NCBI GenBank assembly: GCA_034231615.1
Contig: CM067298.1
Location: forward strand, 27,254,983 to 27,318,982
Direction: 5' to 3'
From: Meghimatium bilineatum
Taxonomy: Eukaryota; Mollusca; Gastropoda; Stylommatophora; Philomycidae
Length of the DNA: 64,000 bases
Of this stretch, positions 12,060-24,259 are shown in pieces. A program made the position numbers and the translations under genes. The notes beneath the pieces are model-generated. The model made no database searches, was not told the origin of the DNA, and saw nothing but the letters and a program-made list of their open reading frames with translations. Position 1 is the first letter of the stretch. Every line of letters starts with the position of its first letter.

Positions 12060-12600
12060 TAGCTAATTAGTCGGCCCGTTCGTTTCCCTCCACGTCGGCA
12101 GACAAAGATAAGTGTGCGTTTTCGTAGTGATACCCGCATTTTAGATCTCTCTAATGACTCCACCCGTCCCCTACGTATATCACCTTTTTTGACTTTCTGA
12201 ATCATATTCATAAAGTCACTTAGTATGCATGCATGGGAATAGGCTTGCGATTCCAGCCAGTTGAGTGCCTGCGTTTTAGCAAATACTTCCATTGTTATAC
12301 TGCTTGTTGTGGTGATAAAGGCACATGTACATTGGTGGTGACGGATGACCGACCCGTCCATGTAAATCACAACATCTATTGGCATGCTCACAGATGAGTG
12401 CCCTGACCTCTGCATCCACGCTTGTGAGGCTGTGTATCTTGCACTCTCTATTGAGTGTAATGACGGTCTTGATTGTATCTTGAAAGACCATAGGAATAGG
12501 TATCCATTCCTCGCTAGTTTTGCCTTCTGGGACGCAAATCTGTTTAACGGCATCCTCGGCACGACCCATCCATCATTTACCGCTGTTAAGCCTGAATCCC
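12060..12600 (-). mobile_element. LINE RNase H domain remnant
   Basis: The minus strand carries VVIYMDGSVIRH, TTTSSITMEVFAKTQALNWL and HACILSDFMNMIQKV, the RNase H blocks (DGS, E-A--ALNWL, SD) also seen at 110-330. Upstream there is RAEDAVKQICVPEG. Three frames are needed to read it through. Confidence 0.65.
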
Positions 12601-12609
12601 TTATCTACT

Positions 12610-13200
12610 GAACATATTTATATTGTTGAAAATCACTACATCCAAAAAATACTGGGTTGATGGCTACGTCCTGAATAGGATTCGTTACAATGCTGTGACT
12701 TTTATAAGCTATTAAAATATTGGCACAAAAATGAAATATTTGACAGAGATGACCAGCCTATATAAGCTTATTGGTGCGGAACACTTCATTTCCAACCTGA
12801 CCAACTTCTGTAGTTATATATTAGCGGTTATATGAGGATATAATCCCTTTAGCAGTGAGCAGGTATATATGCTTGACAGTCCATAGTATTTTTGGCCAAA
12901 GTACAGGTTCTTCTTAGTTGTAAGAGTCGACACCAGGACATGTCTCAAATGCATAAGTGTGTAAAGGGGGGGGGGTGTGTTTATTAAAGCATGTTTAATC
13001 CGCGAAGGGAAGCATTTCCGTACGTCAGGTTTATCATGTCTTGCCAGGAGCACAGCATACATCATTAATCTACCAGATTAATTGACTCATCTGTAGTAAT
13101 GGCACATCTAGCAGTAATATTATATGTGTGTTGATTTTATGTTATATTATTGTAACATTATGGTCTGGGTCTATTACAGATTTTTGCTGTTTCAATCAAT
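12610..13200. other. No gene seen
   Basis: AT-rich sequence with a G run at about 12,966-12,975. Reading frames are short and unrecognised. Confidence 0.4.
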
Positions 13201-13204
13201 AAAC

Positions 13205-13790
13205 CCGTAATAACCTTTCAGGGTCGTAGGAGTACTACATTGGATGCTTCAGCACACAGAGTCCTCCAGCGATTTCTACTCACAGCGATGCAGATGAGTA
13301 TGGAAATATCATGTCCTGTCCATTCCTTGTTGTCTCTCCCTGCCTTTATTTGCCTTCCTATGCTTCTCCCTTCAACAGTTCCATGCAGTGTTGTTTTTGA
13401 CAAGGAATCATGTCTGCATACATACCCAAACCATGCTAATTTTCGTCGTTTCATTATTGTAAGCAATTGTTCTTGCACACCTGAATACATCTATACTTTA
13501 TTTCGTATGCACAAATTGGTTCCTTGAGATTCGTAGAATTCGTCTGTGGCATTTGTACTCAAAAGCCTGTAATCGTCTCGCCATGTCCGCAGCGAGTGTC
13601 CAACTATCACAACAGAAAGCACTAGTGACTTATACAGTTGGACTTTCACTCCAACACTGGTGTTACTTTTCCAAAATACCGTTATCCTTGACAAGGACGC
13701 TTAAGACATCTCCAGCCTTATTTCAAGTTCTGCCTTGCATTTTCCATTGCTGCATATGCTGGATCTGAGGTAATGTTTATTGTCATGTAA
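13205..13790 (-). mobile_element. LINE C-terminal remnant
   Basis: The minus strand reads KVQLYKSLVLSVV (13,491-13,694), then QEQLLTIMKRRKLAWFGYVC, RHDSLSKTTLHGTVEGRSIG, DNKEWTG and NRWRTLCAEAS (13,218-13,490). These match the end of a common LINE polyprotein (KRRKLAWFGHV-RHD-L-KT--GTVEG). One frameshift separates the two halves. Confidence 0.7.
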
Positions 13791-14189
13791 AAAATAAGTC
13801 CATTGTGTCATAGGTGTTGTCAGCGTTTTACAATTCACACAACATTAGCACCATCTAAAAACAAAACCGATACTAGTAAACACACAAATACAATTGTGAG
13901 ACTGTTCCTTTAATTAACGGTTTAAATAAAAAAAACACTCAGACATCTGGGAAAAGAACTATATATCATTAAAAGCTTCAAGCTTGTATAAACTATACAG
14001 AAACAGCTACGGATGTCATAGTTGCCAACATCTTCAGATAAGAAATTGAACACATGCACAAAATCAACAGAAACTGGACTAGAAAATCTGTTTGAGAAAT
14101 ATTATTTTAAGGTAATAAAAGCATGGCAGCCAGATCCCATTTGACTACCAAAAGACGTGGGTCATAAGGTGACCAATATCTACTGTATT

Positions 14190-14260
14190 CTAGAGCAATG
14201 GTGCTTAAAGATTTTGTTATTTGCATGGACCCCTTCATGTGGTGCAATCTTGAACTTGAG
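14190..14260 (+). mobile_element. Possible hAT-like terminal fragment
   Basis: gcaatggtgcttaaagattt followed by a catggacccc context resembles the 5' end of many hAT MITEs (CAGTGGTTCTCAAACTTTTT ... GGACCCC). The other end is not identifiable. Confidence 0.25.
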
Positions 14261-14629
14261 GACCTTATTTTCCTTCTTTGTTGTAATTTTCATACTTGGC
14301 ACTTTTCTTGATGCGTTTGTTCATCTTTTTCTCTTGTAGGAGAACAATGATCATTATAGATTTCCTGCAGGATATCATTCATAAATCTATTCAGATAATA
14401 GTATTCTTGTTGTATTAAAGAGGGCGATGGTGGTGTCGCTAGTAATAGCAATCTGAGCCACAGTGTGTAGTAGGAATCTCATCTACGAGATTTTCATTAT
14501 AACTTGTTTACACAAGAAACATCCTGATTATTTACTATATTATTATATATATTGTCCAAATATTTTCAGACAGTAATCTTTCTGTAGATCACTCAGACAA
14601 ATCTGTGGCTTCTTGGTGGGCCATGTGGT

Positions 14630-14795
14630 TTTAGCTATTTCTTCTTCTTCAGCATTCATTCTCAAACTCCAGCTTGATCTCTCTTGTAGCACGTGAATGG
14701 TACCACTAGATTTCCAGCAGGATGTAGTCCAGAGAATGGAAATGCGTTGTTGCCGTTTTATTGCGACAATGGCTTGACACATCCATCTTGTGGAA
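14630..14795 (-). mobile_element. SINE with GAA-rich tail (family A)
   Basis: Read on the minus strand: a segment ending TTTCCATTCTCTGGACTACA, TCCTGCTGGAAATCTAGTGG, AGAGAGATCAAGCTGGAGTT and TGAGAATGAATGCTGAAGAA. This is the best-preserved copy of a family that recurs at least eight times in the window, always with the same 3' end and an AGAAGAAG-like tail. Confidence 0.7.
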
Positions 14796-14966
14796 GAATC
14801 TCACAGTTTCTAATGTCATAAGTGTTAGAGAATCAGATGCACACAAATTAAAATGACAGTCCAGGATAGGAGAAACATTTTTAAAGGCATTCTGAAGTAT
14901 CATGACAAAATTTAAATATTGATTTCACTTCCTGAAATTTATGTTAAAAATGTTACCAAAATCACC

Positions 14967-15238
14967 ACAACAGGTGCTGTAACACAACAGGTGCTGTAAC
15001 ACAACAGGTGCTGTAACACAACAGGTGCTGTAACACAACAAGTGCTGTAACACAACAAGTGCTGTAACACAACAGGTGCTGTAACACAACAAGTGCTGTA
15101 ACACAACAGGTGCTGTAACACAACAAGTGCTGTAACACAACAGGTGCTGTAACACAACAAGTGCTGTAACACAACAAGTGCTGTAACACAACAAGTGCTG
15201 TAACACAACAGGTGCTGTAACACAACAGGTGCTGTAAC
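14967..15238. repeat. 17-bp minisatellite, 16 copies
   Basis: The unit acaacaggtgctgtaac is repeated exactly 16 times without indels. The only variation is one G/A position (caGgtg or caAgtg), in order GGGGAAGAGAGAAAGG. Because 17 is not a multiple of three, three minus-strand frames stay open and encode the same 17-residue repeat; these are artefacts. Confidence 0.97.
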
Positions 15239-15334
15239 ATTATTGGAAGAATACAAATAGCAGAAGAACAAAGACTTGCAGGAAATCTGCAACACACAAA
15301 TGACAACAATATTCTTGTCGCTATGGACAACTAA

Positions 15335-15410
15335 TCATTCTTCAGCATTTGTTCTCAAACTCCTGTAGATCAAACTGGATGTAGTCAGGAGAACAAAATG
15401 CATTGTGCCA
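15335..15410 (-). mobile_element. SINE family A fragment
   Basis: A partial reverse-strand copy, with attcttcagcatttgttctc and aaactcctgtagatcaaact at its 3' end and the ggatgtagtc and aaatgcat blocks following. Diverged. Confidence 0.45.
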
Positions 15411-16190
15411 CGGTTGATATGATATGTTCATTCTGACGGATCCTTCAGCTTGACTTCTTTGTTTCCTTGACCCTCTATGGTAAGGGTGGGGAACCTCTGG
15501 TCACAGGATCATTTGGTTTGGCACACCAAAGGCAACTAAGGCTGGACTAAACATTCTATAAATCTAGAATTTTGTTCCATAGTATTCTAAATTTATATTA
15601 CAGCATGTTTCACTAACTGTGCCCAACTTCAAAATGATGTATCTCAGCAAATATACATATAAAAACCTTTTGTTACTGCATGTTTTCCTGTGAAAGAGTG
15701 TAGGGAGGGTTTTTATGGGCTGTGGAAATAATGGCCGCTTTGCCACAGTGGACGCCGCGACATGTACAGTAAGGATTTTGATAAGCAAGTATATAACGCA
15801 TATGATTGAAATTTTGTGTGTGAATTTGAAATGGTATAGGTGACCATATGAAATATTTTAAAATCTAAAATGCATTCATTAGTTTCAATTTTCGCTTATT
15901 TGCGATATAGATCAAAAGTCTACTTGTCTAGGTTTTAATTCAAGGTTTCTTTATGATACCACACTGGCTGAGTAAAAACATAAATTAATAGTTTGTGTCT
16001 GGAGTTTCTGATGTAGAACTGCACAATTCACCTGTGTGAATAGTAGTTACCAATTACTTTGCAGAATGGTGATGAAATTATAGAAGACAGTAAAGTTTGT
16101 GCAGGAAACTAAGCAATCAAAGAAACAGGCACACTGGCATTCATTTTTAGGTTATACAAAAGACTTTGTACTTCCCTACTGCATGATAAC
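15410..16190. other. No gene seen
   Basis: AT-rich, with a somewhat GC-richer patch at 15,690-15,770. No splice-bounded exon or transposon motif recognised. Confidence 0.4.
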
Positions 16191-16199
16191 CAAACATAT

Positions 16200-16540
16200 T
16201 ACAAGCAGAAATAGAAAATGCCATACAAACAGCTCCATGAAACAAATCCACAGGACCAGATAACATACAAATCAAATTAATAAAGATAGTAGAAGATATG
16301 GGAATAAAATGGTTACACAGGCTGTTTAATATAAAATGGAATACACAAGAAGACTGGAAAAATGCTGTAATAATACCTACTTGGAAGAAAGAAAGCAGCA
16401 CAAGAGATTGTATAAATACAGAAATATATCATTTGCAAGTCATACTGAAAAAACATTCAACATAATTCTAGAAAGAAGATTACGAGCTTTCACTGAACCA
16501 CAGCGTAGTAATTTTTTAAAGAGCGATCCATGAGTTTGGG
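16200..16540 (+). mobile_element. LINE reverse transcriptase N-terminal remnant
   Basis: The plus strand reads LIKIVEDMGIKWLHRLFNIK, then WNTQEDWKNAVIIPTWKKES and a decayed NYRGI-like region. This is the first block of a non-LTR reverse transcriptase (LF--IW---DW----I-P--KKG). Truncated on both sides and frameshifted. Confidence 0.6.
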
Positions 16541-18490
16541 CTACTTTTGGATGGTTGGGCCTCTGGTTATACCAAAACTATGTGGTAACACTGATCCGGT
16601 GCAATGTATGAAGTGGCAAATTTTTTTTTCTAGAGACATAATTAGTATGCTGACAAAAGATTTCATTCAATCTGGACATGATGTACAAATATAAAGTATA
16701 AATTTGTTGCGTCTAACCAAAAATAACATTGTATAAAAAAATGGCATTAATACGTTAGACGGTTACAGTTAATTACTTTTGTTTGAGGGCAAAGCTAGTG
16801 AAACGTGCTATAAGTGAATCATAATAACGTACATAATAACTGTCTCATGTAGTTGGATTGGAACAGTGTGACAAGTTCATGGTTAACACAATATTGAAAT
16901 TCAAATATAGACAACATGTCTTTGCCTCTTGCCACAAAATATGTGTAGATGCAGAATTGTAAGAGACACCACACCACAACAAAAATAAAAAATATTTCTG
17001 AATGGCAAATGTTAAAATTGCAAATATTCATTAGTGGTGGATGATAGGGAATTGGCCACTTGGTGAAAATATGTCATTATGGGCTAGATGTGTGATAGAC
17101 CATATAAATATCGCCAAAAACAGCGAGGGAGGCTGTGATAGTGACACTTACGTGCTACAGTGTCAAATGTTCAATTTCTTAGAGAAACAACCAGCAAATG
17201 ATGCGTATCAAGAGATACTTAAATATTGCATGCTTATTTTTAAGTTGAATATTTTGCAAAGACAGCAAATGATGTTACAAATGGCATGTGGCAGAAAAAA
17301 GGTTTCCTGCTGTTGTTCTATAGGATGTAATAGCCACTGATAATGTTATTGCAGTGTGGCATGCCCAAGACCCTCCAAATACTAGGTCTTATCAATTGAA
17401 GATGTTCGTTTTCTTGCTAGCTAATTTCCCAGATATAACCAAGAGACAATGTTGATTTTAAGAAAAAACACCAGAAGTGATCAGGTTATTTTATAGCTGA
17501 TTGTTTTTAGCACTCTTTACACTTGTTTCTTTTATCTTAATTGATTGGTTCAGGATATCTACCGGTAATAGTTTAAATCCTGTATCAAATTGAGAGGGGG
17601 GGGGGGGGGAGAGAGAGAGAAAGAGAAATACAAGTATAATATGATATCTGTAATAAAAATGAAAAAAATTCTATGAGTATCTGTACAAGTTGACAGGTAT
17701 CACCCAATTAGTGCTGCTAAATAACTATACAGATATAACACAGAATTATAATATAATACAAATATCTATAGAAAAAAACACACAAATGTTCAAATAACAT
17801 AACTGACTCCTCTATAATAAATGAGGACTGGAATACAATGGAATCCACTTATACATTGATGAAGGCCCTTTGGCTGCAATGTTGATAATCATAATTATTT
17901 ATATTAAATACTATTTATTATGTTTTATTCATGTTCACACCCTAATTGTTAATCCTTAATAATAACTTATGAGATCAGTTATAACAAAACCTTGATATAA
18001 CTAACTACATTTGATTAAATCCCTAAATTTAATAGCTCTTTATCATCATACATTTTTTCAAATAGGACATTATATGCTGTAACACTTTGTGTCTGTCATT
18101 GAAGTCAGTGAGCATGATCTTGTGATCTATGTGTAAGTTTGGCTAGTGTGTTGTTAGAGGTAGTTTATGAGAGGTAGGAATAAAGGATTGCAGCAGAAAA
18201 CACACAGAATGAATTCAGTGGGTTAGAAGTAAGAAAAGTGACGTTGGGTTTGGTTAGATGTATATATTGTTATACAGACCAGAAATGCTTTCATTATTAT
18301 GTTAATAGCTGAATGCTTATAGTATTCACTACTCCTTGCGTATTAAAGACATTCATTATCTTTATAGCTTCTATTACTGATATGAAGCACAAGTTTATAT
18401 ACCTTCTTTTTCTTCTCATTCGCAATTTGACATGTCTACACAGCAAGACCTGTTTTCTTAATAAATGCTACTGTATTTGAAAGCTCCTCA
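16541..18490. other. No recognised gene; one unassigned 99-codon frame
   Basis: The plus strand at 17,041-17,340 is open for 99 codons (MIGNWPLGENMSLWARCVID at the start, a CGRKKVSCCCSIGC cysteine-rich end). I do not recognise it and see no splice or promoter context. A G run followed by GA repeats lies at about 17,594-17,622. The rest is AT-rich and featureless. Confidence 0.3.
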
Positions 18491-18493
18491 GTG

Positions 18494-18548
18494 CTTCCAT
18501 ACAATTTATATACCTCTTCCACATCAAGGTATATAAACTGTATGGAAG
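18494..18548. other. 22-bp near-perfect hairpin, miRNA-precursor-like
   Basis: Arm 18,494-18,515 (starting cttccatacaa) and arm 18,527-18,548 (ending tgtatggaag) pair at 21 of 22 positions, leaving an 11-nt loop. Weaker pairing may continue outside the stem. Stem length and loop size fit a pre-miRNA, but a transposon terminal repeat remnant is equally possible. Confidence 0.45.
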
Positions 18549-18549
18549 T

Positions 18550-18830
18550 GATGCTGATCGAGAAAGTCTACACAAAAGTTCAGATCAGAAATATGTTGAA
18601 AAACATGATGTTCCATCCAGCACATTATATACAATAATCAAGGACAGCAGACAACATCATGTCTGTGTTTACAAGAGGTAATTTTTCAGCACAAGAGAAT
18701 GCAGATTAGGAAGCCCAATTACAAAGATGTTGATTGAGCTTTGATTACATGGTTTCAGCAAAAATATTGATAATGGGTGGAACTGCAGTAAAATACTGCT
18801 ATACCAATAAGTAGAAACAGAACATAAATA
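18550..18830 (+). mobile_element. pogo/Tigger transposase N-terminal relic
   Basis: The plus strand contains YVEKHDVPSSTLYTIIKDSR, matching the first helix-turn-helix of pogo/Tigger transposases, and then, in shifted frames, MQIRKPNYKDVD and ALITWFQQK, matching the CENP-B-type second helix block. The catalytic domain is absent. Heavily decayed. Confidence 0.5.
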
Positions 18831-18929
18831 TTAATATTTAGTTCATAAAACAGACTGAATCATGGATATAAAACTTGATAATTCATGTACAATGTCCCTC
18901 TACATATTGACCAAAAAATCCCAATTTCT

Positions 18930-19140
18930 TAGTGTCATCATTTTAATACAGGCATGGAAAAATTAATAATGGAAGGTATAGTTGATGGTTACAGGAGTAA
19001 GGGCTGTCCAGGACGATGCATAAAGGACATCACAGATTGTTTAAACACACCTTTGACTGCATAAAGTCAACTTGTCCAGAATCATAAGGTTCAGAACAAA
19101 TATATATATAAGACTACGGTCTGGAAAGAATATGTCACAT
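18930..19140 (+). mobile_element. LINE C-terminal remnant
   Basis: The plus strand reads MEKLIMEGIVDGYRSKGCPG and RCIKDITDCLNTPLTA, then a broken VWK-like end. It matches the LINE tail pattern LEKLILEGKI-G-RGRGRPR--W-DDIT. One stop is visible. Confidence 0.55.
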
Positions 19141-20800
19141 GAATGAATCTTTATTATAAAAAAGTAAAGAGTAAGCTAGGAGACCAGGTCAAATCAACTT
19201 CAGCCAAAGGCAGAACTAATTCAAAGTATGACACAGAACTTCAACAGAATAAGTCTGCAAATCCAAGTCATAACAATATTTCTATAGTGCCCTTGATCTC
19301 AGTACAACAGGTTTCCACTGTATATATGATGATAATTGGAATATCGATATGGATAATTATATGAAGAACTGATAACAGAATTGTCATAATCTTTTATGGT
19401 GTTTTTCAGCACTAGATTTGTCCTATTCATTTCAGCAAACATGGCTCAAATGAACAGATATAGCCATATCTCTTGATACACTCATTTTTTGAAGCTTAGG
19501 TTGACACAAGTTAAAACTTTTAATATATTATCTCTGTTTATTTGCACTTATTATATATAAATATCTCTCTTCTGAGACGAATGCAAAATACAATAAAACA
19601 AAAATGTCTGGAATGAAATATTCTCTCAGCTGAGTAAATGAGATGATACTTGGAAAATGTAAAAAAAACTAATTAATTAGACTAAGATTCCAAAATGCTG
19701 TGTTCAGATTTCGTCATTTTGAAGAGTTAAGAAGCCAATTTAGTGGTTAGTGAGCAAACAACAACTCTGTCAAACTTGCTAATGGTTTGAAAGCTGATCT
19801 GATATATTAGTGGTGCCTATAAATTAAACAATAGTTGAAAAGCAATGTCTTATACAGGATACACATTAATTATACTATTATAATAGTTAAGGAACAACAG
19901 TAAGATTACAAATGTATTATAAGATGCATGTCAAACCATAAGCTTAGGTTTATGATAATATCGCACAGACATACACTGCTCAGTATGAATACATCAACAC
20001 AGTTATTTTTAAAAATAAAAGTTAAAATCAAATAATTCATTGAATATATAAGGAATAAAAAAGAACAATGTGCTTGTATGAGTTAAAAAAATAATGAGAA
20101 AAACCCAAACTACCAAATATCAAAACAAAGAAGTGACAATAAAGTAATTGTCAAAATTCAATGAGTGGAATTCCTGAATAATTGAGAGACAAATATTTTG
20201 GAATATAAAGTTTGTTGAAAATGCACTATCATGAATAGTAATACAAAAAAAAAGAATAAAACAAAAAGAAGCACAGAAATTATATTTAAAATGATTACAC
20301 ATCACAAAAGTTTTAGTAATCTAATTATCTAATAATTCAAAATAAAATGATATAATACATTTTTTTTAAAATGTGGGTTTTCTAAGACTTTTAAAATTAA
20401 GAGATAGATACAATTTATTCAAAACTCTGGAAATGCAAAAATTTCAACTTTGCTCTGTAACCTACAGTATGGAAATTAATTTATAACACTATTTTATTTA
20501 GCACATTCCAGATTCCAACAACAATACATCAATTTTGTAATTTCAATGTACAACTTAATCATCATTAGGTGGAGCCATGAAATAGTGGGGAATAGACTGC
20601 ATCAATGTAATATATCATTATCTGTGGGTCTGTTTTATATTTTTAGACTTCACAAAAAGTGGTCTTCCTGAGGTGGATGGATATCTTTGAGCATATTGTG
20701 ATTGTTACCATTTCAAAATGAATATAATGCTGTTGAATGTTAAATACATAAACATTGTCCATATTTAACTGACTATTTAACACATAGGATGGTCTAAAAC
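19141..20800. other. No gene seen
   Basis: Very AT-rich sequence with many short A runs. No exon, transposon motif or structured repeat recognised. Confidence 0.4.
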
Positions 20801-20804
20801 ATCA

Positions 20805-20965
20805 CCAGCTGAAGACGGATGTTTGGGCCCTTAGCACAAATAAAATGGCAACACAAGGCATTTCCATTATCTGGATTACATCCTGATAGAAATCTAGTAG
20901 GACAATGGTCCTGCAACAATAGAGATCCAATGGGAGTTTGAGAATAAAAGCTGAAACAACATCCC
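20805..20965 (+). mobile_element. SINE family A copy
   Basis: A plus-strand copy from gctgaagacggatgtttggg through aaataaaatggcaacacaag, catttccattatctggatta and catcctgatagaaatctagt to gggagtttgagaataaaagctgaa. The 3' block is shared by all family members here. Confidence 0.7.
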
Positions 20966-20984
20966 CTCCCCCCCTACCTCCAAT

Positions 20985-21214
20985 TTCGCAACTTGCTCAC
21001 AACTGTCATATCACATGATCAAACAACAATAAAAACACGATTATATGCATTATTCACTCCTTTATGTACATGAGCAAAAATTATTTTGATATCTTTACAA
21101 ACAAAAACGTTACCATGTTTACCAAACACTCATCAAATTATGCACATTGTCAAAAAGAAGCAAGGCCCGGGGGGGGGGAGAGAGAAGGGAAATTCAAATT
21201 TAGTGTCCTAAAGG
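20985..21214 (+). mobile_element. 3' part of a TTAA-flanked non-autonomous element
   Basis: Homologous to 33,760-33,976 and to the ends of the elements at 45,297-47,118: gcaacttgctcaca, an attattttgatatcttta block, then a right end ctaaaggTTAA (TTAA at 21,215-21,218). A G run replaces part of the consensus. The left end is not found. Confidence 0.6.
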
Positions 21215-21629
21215 TTAAGATAGTCAAGAATACAATTTTGCAGGTGCAGAGGACTTACTTTGTTGTACTATCTCTTTTTCAACAGTGCAATAAGCATGTT
21301 GAGAATATTGCTCACATCTTGTAATCACCACATGTCAACTTGTGCTGGAAGCATTAGCATGGAAATGATGGGAAGTTCTGTCACACCAAGCCCATAGTCC
21401 TGAATTTCATATGTTTGGACCCTTAAAGAAAGCTCTACAGGGATAAAGACTCTACTCAAATGAAGATATCATGATAGTGGTGACCAAATGGTTTAATGAG
21501 CAACGTCCTTCTTCTTGGATGGAATTCACCATCTGCTTAGAAAGTTGGATGCATGTTTGAATGATTTCTGATGACTCCAGGTGCATCAATGTTCCCTAAT
21601 AATTGCTTTACTTAATAATAACACAACTG

Positions 21630-21632
<3 letters not shown>

Positions 21633-21711
<79 letters not shown>

Positions 21712-21735
21712 ATATATATATATATATACACACAC
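21633..21735. repeat. TA dinucleotide microsatellite
   Basis: About 100 bp of nearly uninterrupted TA, ending in a short CA tract. Collapse or expansion in assembly is likely. Confidence 0.95.
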
Positions 21736-21749
21736 ACACTCCCTGGTAG

Positions 21750-21985
21750 TATAAATGGTGGACTACTCATATTGGATACATAATCAGAATGAATGAAAAT
21801 AGACGATCACCACAAGCTTTAAAATGCATACCAGATGGCAAAAGAGAGGAAGACAAAGGGAAGCTCTTTATAGAAGAACCATCCAAGAGGGTATGACCAT
21901 GGGTCTCAACAACATGCAAGAACTACATAAAGCAGCTTCACATTGCTCAAACTGGAGGGCATTTGGATATATATATATATATTGT
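21750..21985 (+). mobile_element. LINE C-terminal remnant
   Basis: The plus strand reads MNENRRSPQALKCIPDGKRE and, in the next frame, RGRQREALYRRTIQEGMTMG and LNNMQELHKAASHCSNWRAF. This is a LINE tail (PDGKR-RGRP--TWRRTI---M-----W-E---A-DR--WR-F). One frameshift. Confidence 0.65.
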
Positions 21986-21989
21986 GCAC

Positions 21990-24000
21990 TTTTACATATT
22001 TTTGGAGTCTTCGGTGGGTGTTAAGGTTTTATGCAATAATAAGATAAATGTTCATTTGGCTATATGAAACTTGTGTATTATTAAACCAAACTTTACAAGC
22101 ATAGAGATATTTAAATGAAATAAATGAAATAAATCCAACTTCTTAAATATTTTAGGTAGCTGACAATGTTTATATTTTCACAATTAAGTTTCCGTCTGGT
22201 AATATATAAAAATATATTTCACTGCGGTAAAATGTGGTTAATCTCATTATGGTTAGTACATCACTAATTTAAACTTCAGCTCTAACTTTGAATATTATAG
22301 TGAGCAAAAAGACATCTTTTAGCACAAATTGGATTTAAAAACAGATAACATTGCAACAATAGCACACACTATGCAAAGGAACAGTGTATTTTCTCACAAA
22401 GTATGTATCAACAATCTACTAAATCACATATAAGAACAAATACACAGTCAAATAGAGAATGTGAATATCACTACATAGTAAGGATAGAAATAGTAAAGGA
22501 CATAGAAAACTGTTTTATGAAACAATACAAAATTTGAAGGAATAGTGAGCCTATGTAAGCATGCATTGTATACAATATTGCACAAGGAAAAGAAACTGGA
22601 TTTACTAAAGTCTTAATCATTACAGAAAGAGTTCAGAAATTCTGAAGACATGACCTGCTGCGCGGTTTATTAATAACAAAGAAATAATTTATGGTTGAGA
22701 TGGAGGAATGCTGTCTATAAATTTATATGAAACACAAAGTAGGTTCCATAATTTTGTATGACCACATATATGGTTCATGTGACCAACAAGGATAACAAAA
22801 ATATGTTTATAAATGTGCGGGGAGAATCATCTGTGACCATTTAGAACAAATAATGACGTTTTTCTTTCATAATACATTCATTAAAATCACAAACAAAAAA
22901 TGATCTCAGTATTTATTGCAGGAATATGAGAAATGATCAAGATAAGCTCTCTTGAATGAATACACAAAAGTGGTTAAAATCACAAGAATTGGAATATTAT
23001 GTCTGCAATTTTATGGTAAAACAAAACAAATAGACTGAAGATTAACAAAAGTTAAGATAACTCTGGTCACATGCTTTTTAACTAGATAATGCACATATTT
23101 AACCGAAGAAACAAGTTGCGAACAAAACAAGAGTTTTGTTTATCATTCTCAAAGAACAAATACCATTTCAAACTGGTATCATATAATTATTGTAAGGGTT
23201 AAATTTTTAACATATTTTTAAAATCTTTACATCAATAACAAATTAGCAAAGCTCTACTGACAGCAATGCAATTTATAAATAATTCCATAAATATACAATA
23301 GATGTTGCAACCTAGACTTTATATTTGAACAGAAAAAAAGTTGCATTTATCAAACTAGACCACATCACATTGTTATCAACACTGGATCATCTTTGATGGA
23401 GCCACCTTTTATTTTCTTTCATCTGTGGTGGAATTTGTAAATTATGTATAAACGATTTATTTTTTTTGAACTACAGATATTTTCCTCTTACCAGCTAACC
23501 ATTAACTGCAACCTATATTAAAGTATTAAGAAAATATTTCATTGACATGTGTTTAGATGCCTGAATAGGGAGTGAAAAAATACAAACATTGTGACCTGCC
23601 AGAATGTACAGGAAGCAACTAAGGAGAACTGGATGCAGGGGTTACTTCACCCAGATGAAAATCCCACCTACAAATTTCCAATGTCTTAGTAGTTATCTTA
23701 GAGCAAATGCTGAAGCATTTCAGTTTGTTTTTTTAACAGTTTATTAAAACACATTTAAATATTGAATTATAAAACATGAATATTTTTCAATATTGCAATT
23801 TTGCTTTCAAAATGTGTAAATCTGTTGCCAGGCTATGCACCTGAGCCATGTGTAAATACAAACATAATTTACCCCAACTTACCTTTGGACTATTTAAAAA
23901 AAATTGCAGCCATATAAAAAAAAAAGAAAGTGCAACACAGGACTACTAATTTTTAAAATTTTATTTGCCTAAACAAAAAACACAATAAATGGAAATAAAT
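21990..24000. other. No gene seen
   Basis: AT-rich sequence downstream of the REEP gene on its strand. No exon or mobile element recognised. Confidence 0.35.
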
Positions 24001-24256
24001 CTGTCACAGTGAACACATTTCCCACGTGTGTTGTTAGAGCCCAACAGAGGAGCAAAGAATAAAAACACTGTTACCGTCTACGCATGTCTTACGGGGCAAA
24101 GTAAGGAGTTTTGTGGGTGAAGTTGGTTTACAGGACCAATCAAGACGTGCTGAAGTCAGATGAATCAGGACAAAAGTTGCAGATATTGCAGCCAATCTGC
24201 TAACCATGACGCAACACATAATCTACAAGAGTTTGAGAACAAATGAAGAACACACA
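24000..24256 (+). mobile_element. Longer SINE-like element (family B)
   Basis: A plus-strand segment sharing order and wording with 59,075-59,355: aacactgttaccgtctacgc, atgtcttacggggcaaagta, gctgaagtcagatgaatcag, accatgacgcaacacat, and the same 3' end (agtttgagaacaaatgaaga). Family B looks like a longer head joined to the family A 3' end. Confidence 0.6.
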
Positions 24257-24259
24257 TTT

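Noticed and set aside
14925..15330. Three overlapping minus-strand frames encoding cysteine-rich 17-residue repeats
   Set aside because: They come from the 17-bp array read in all three frames; no signal peptide or splice context.
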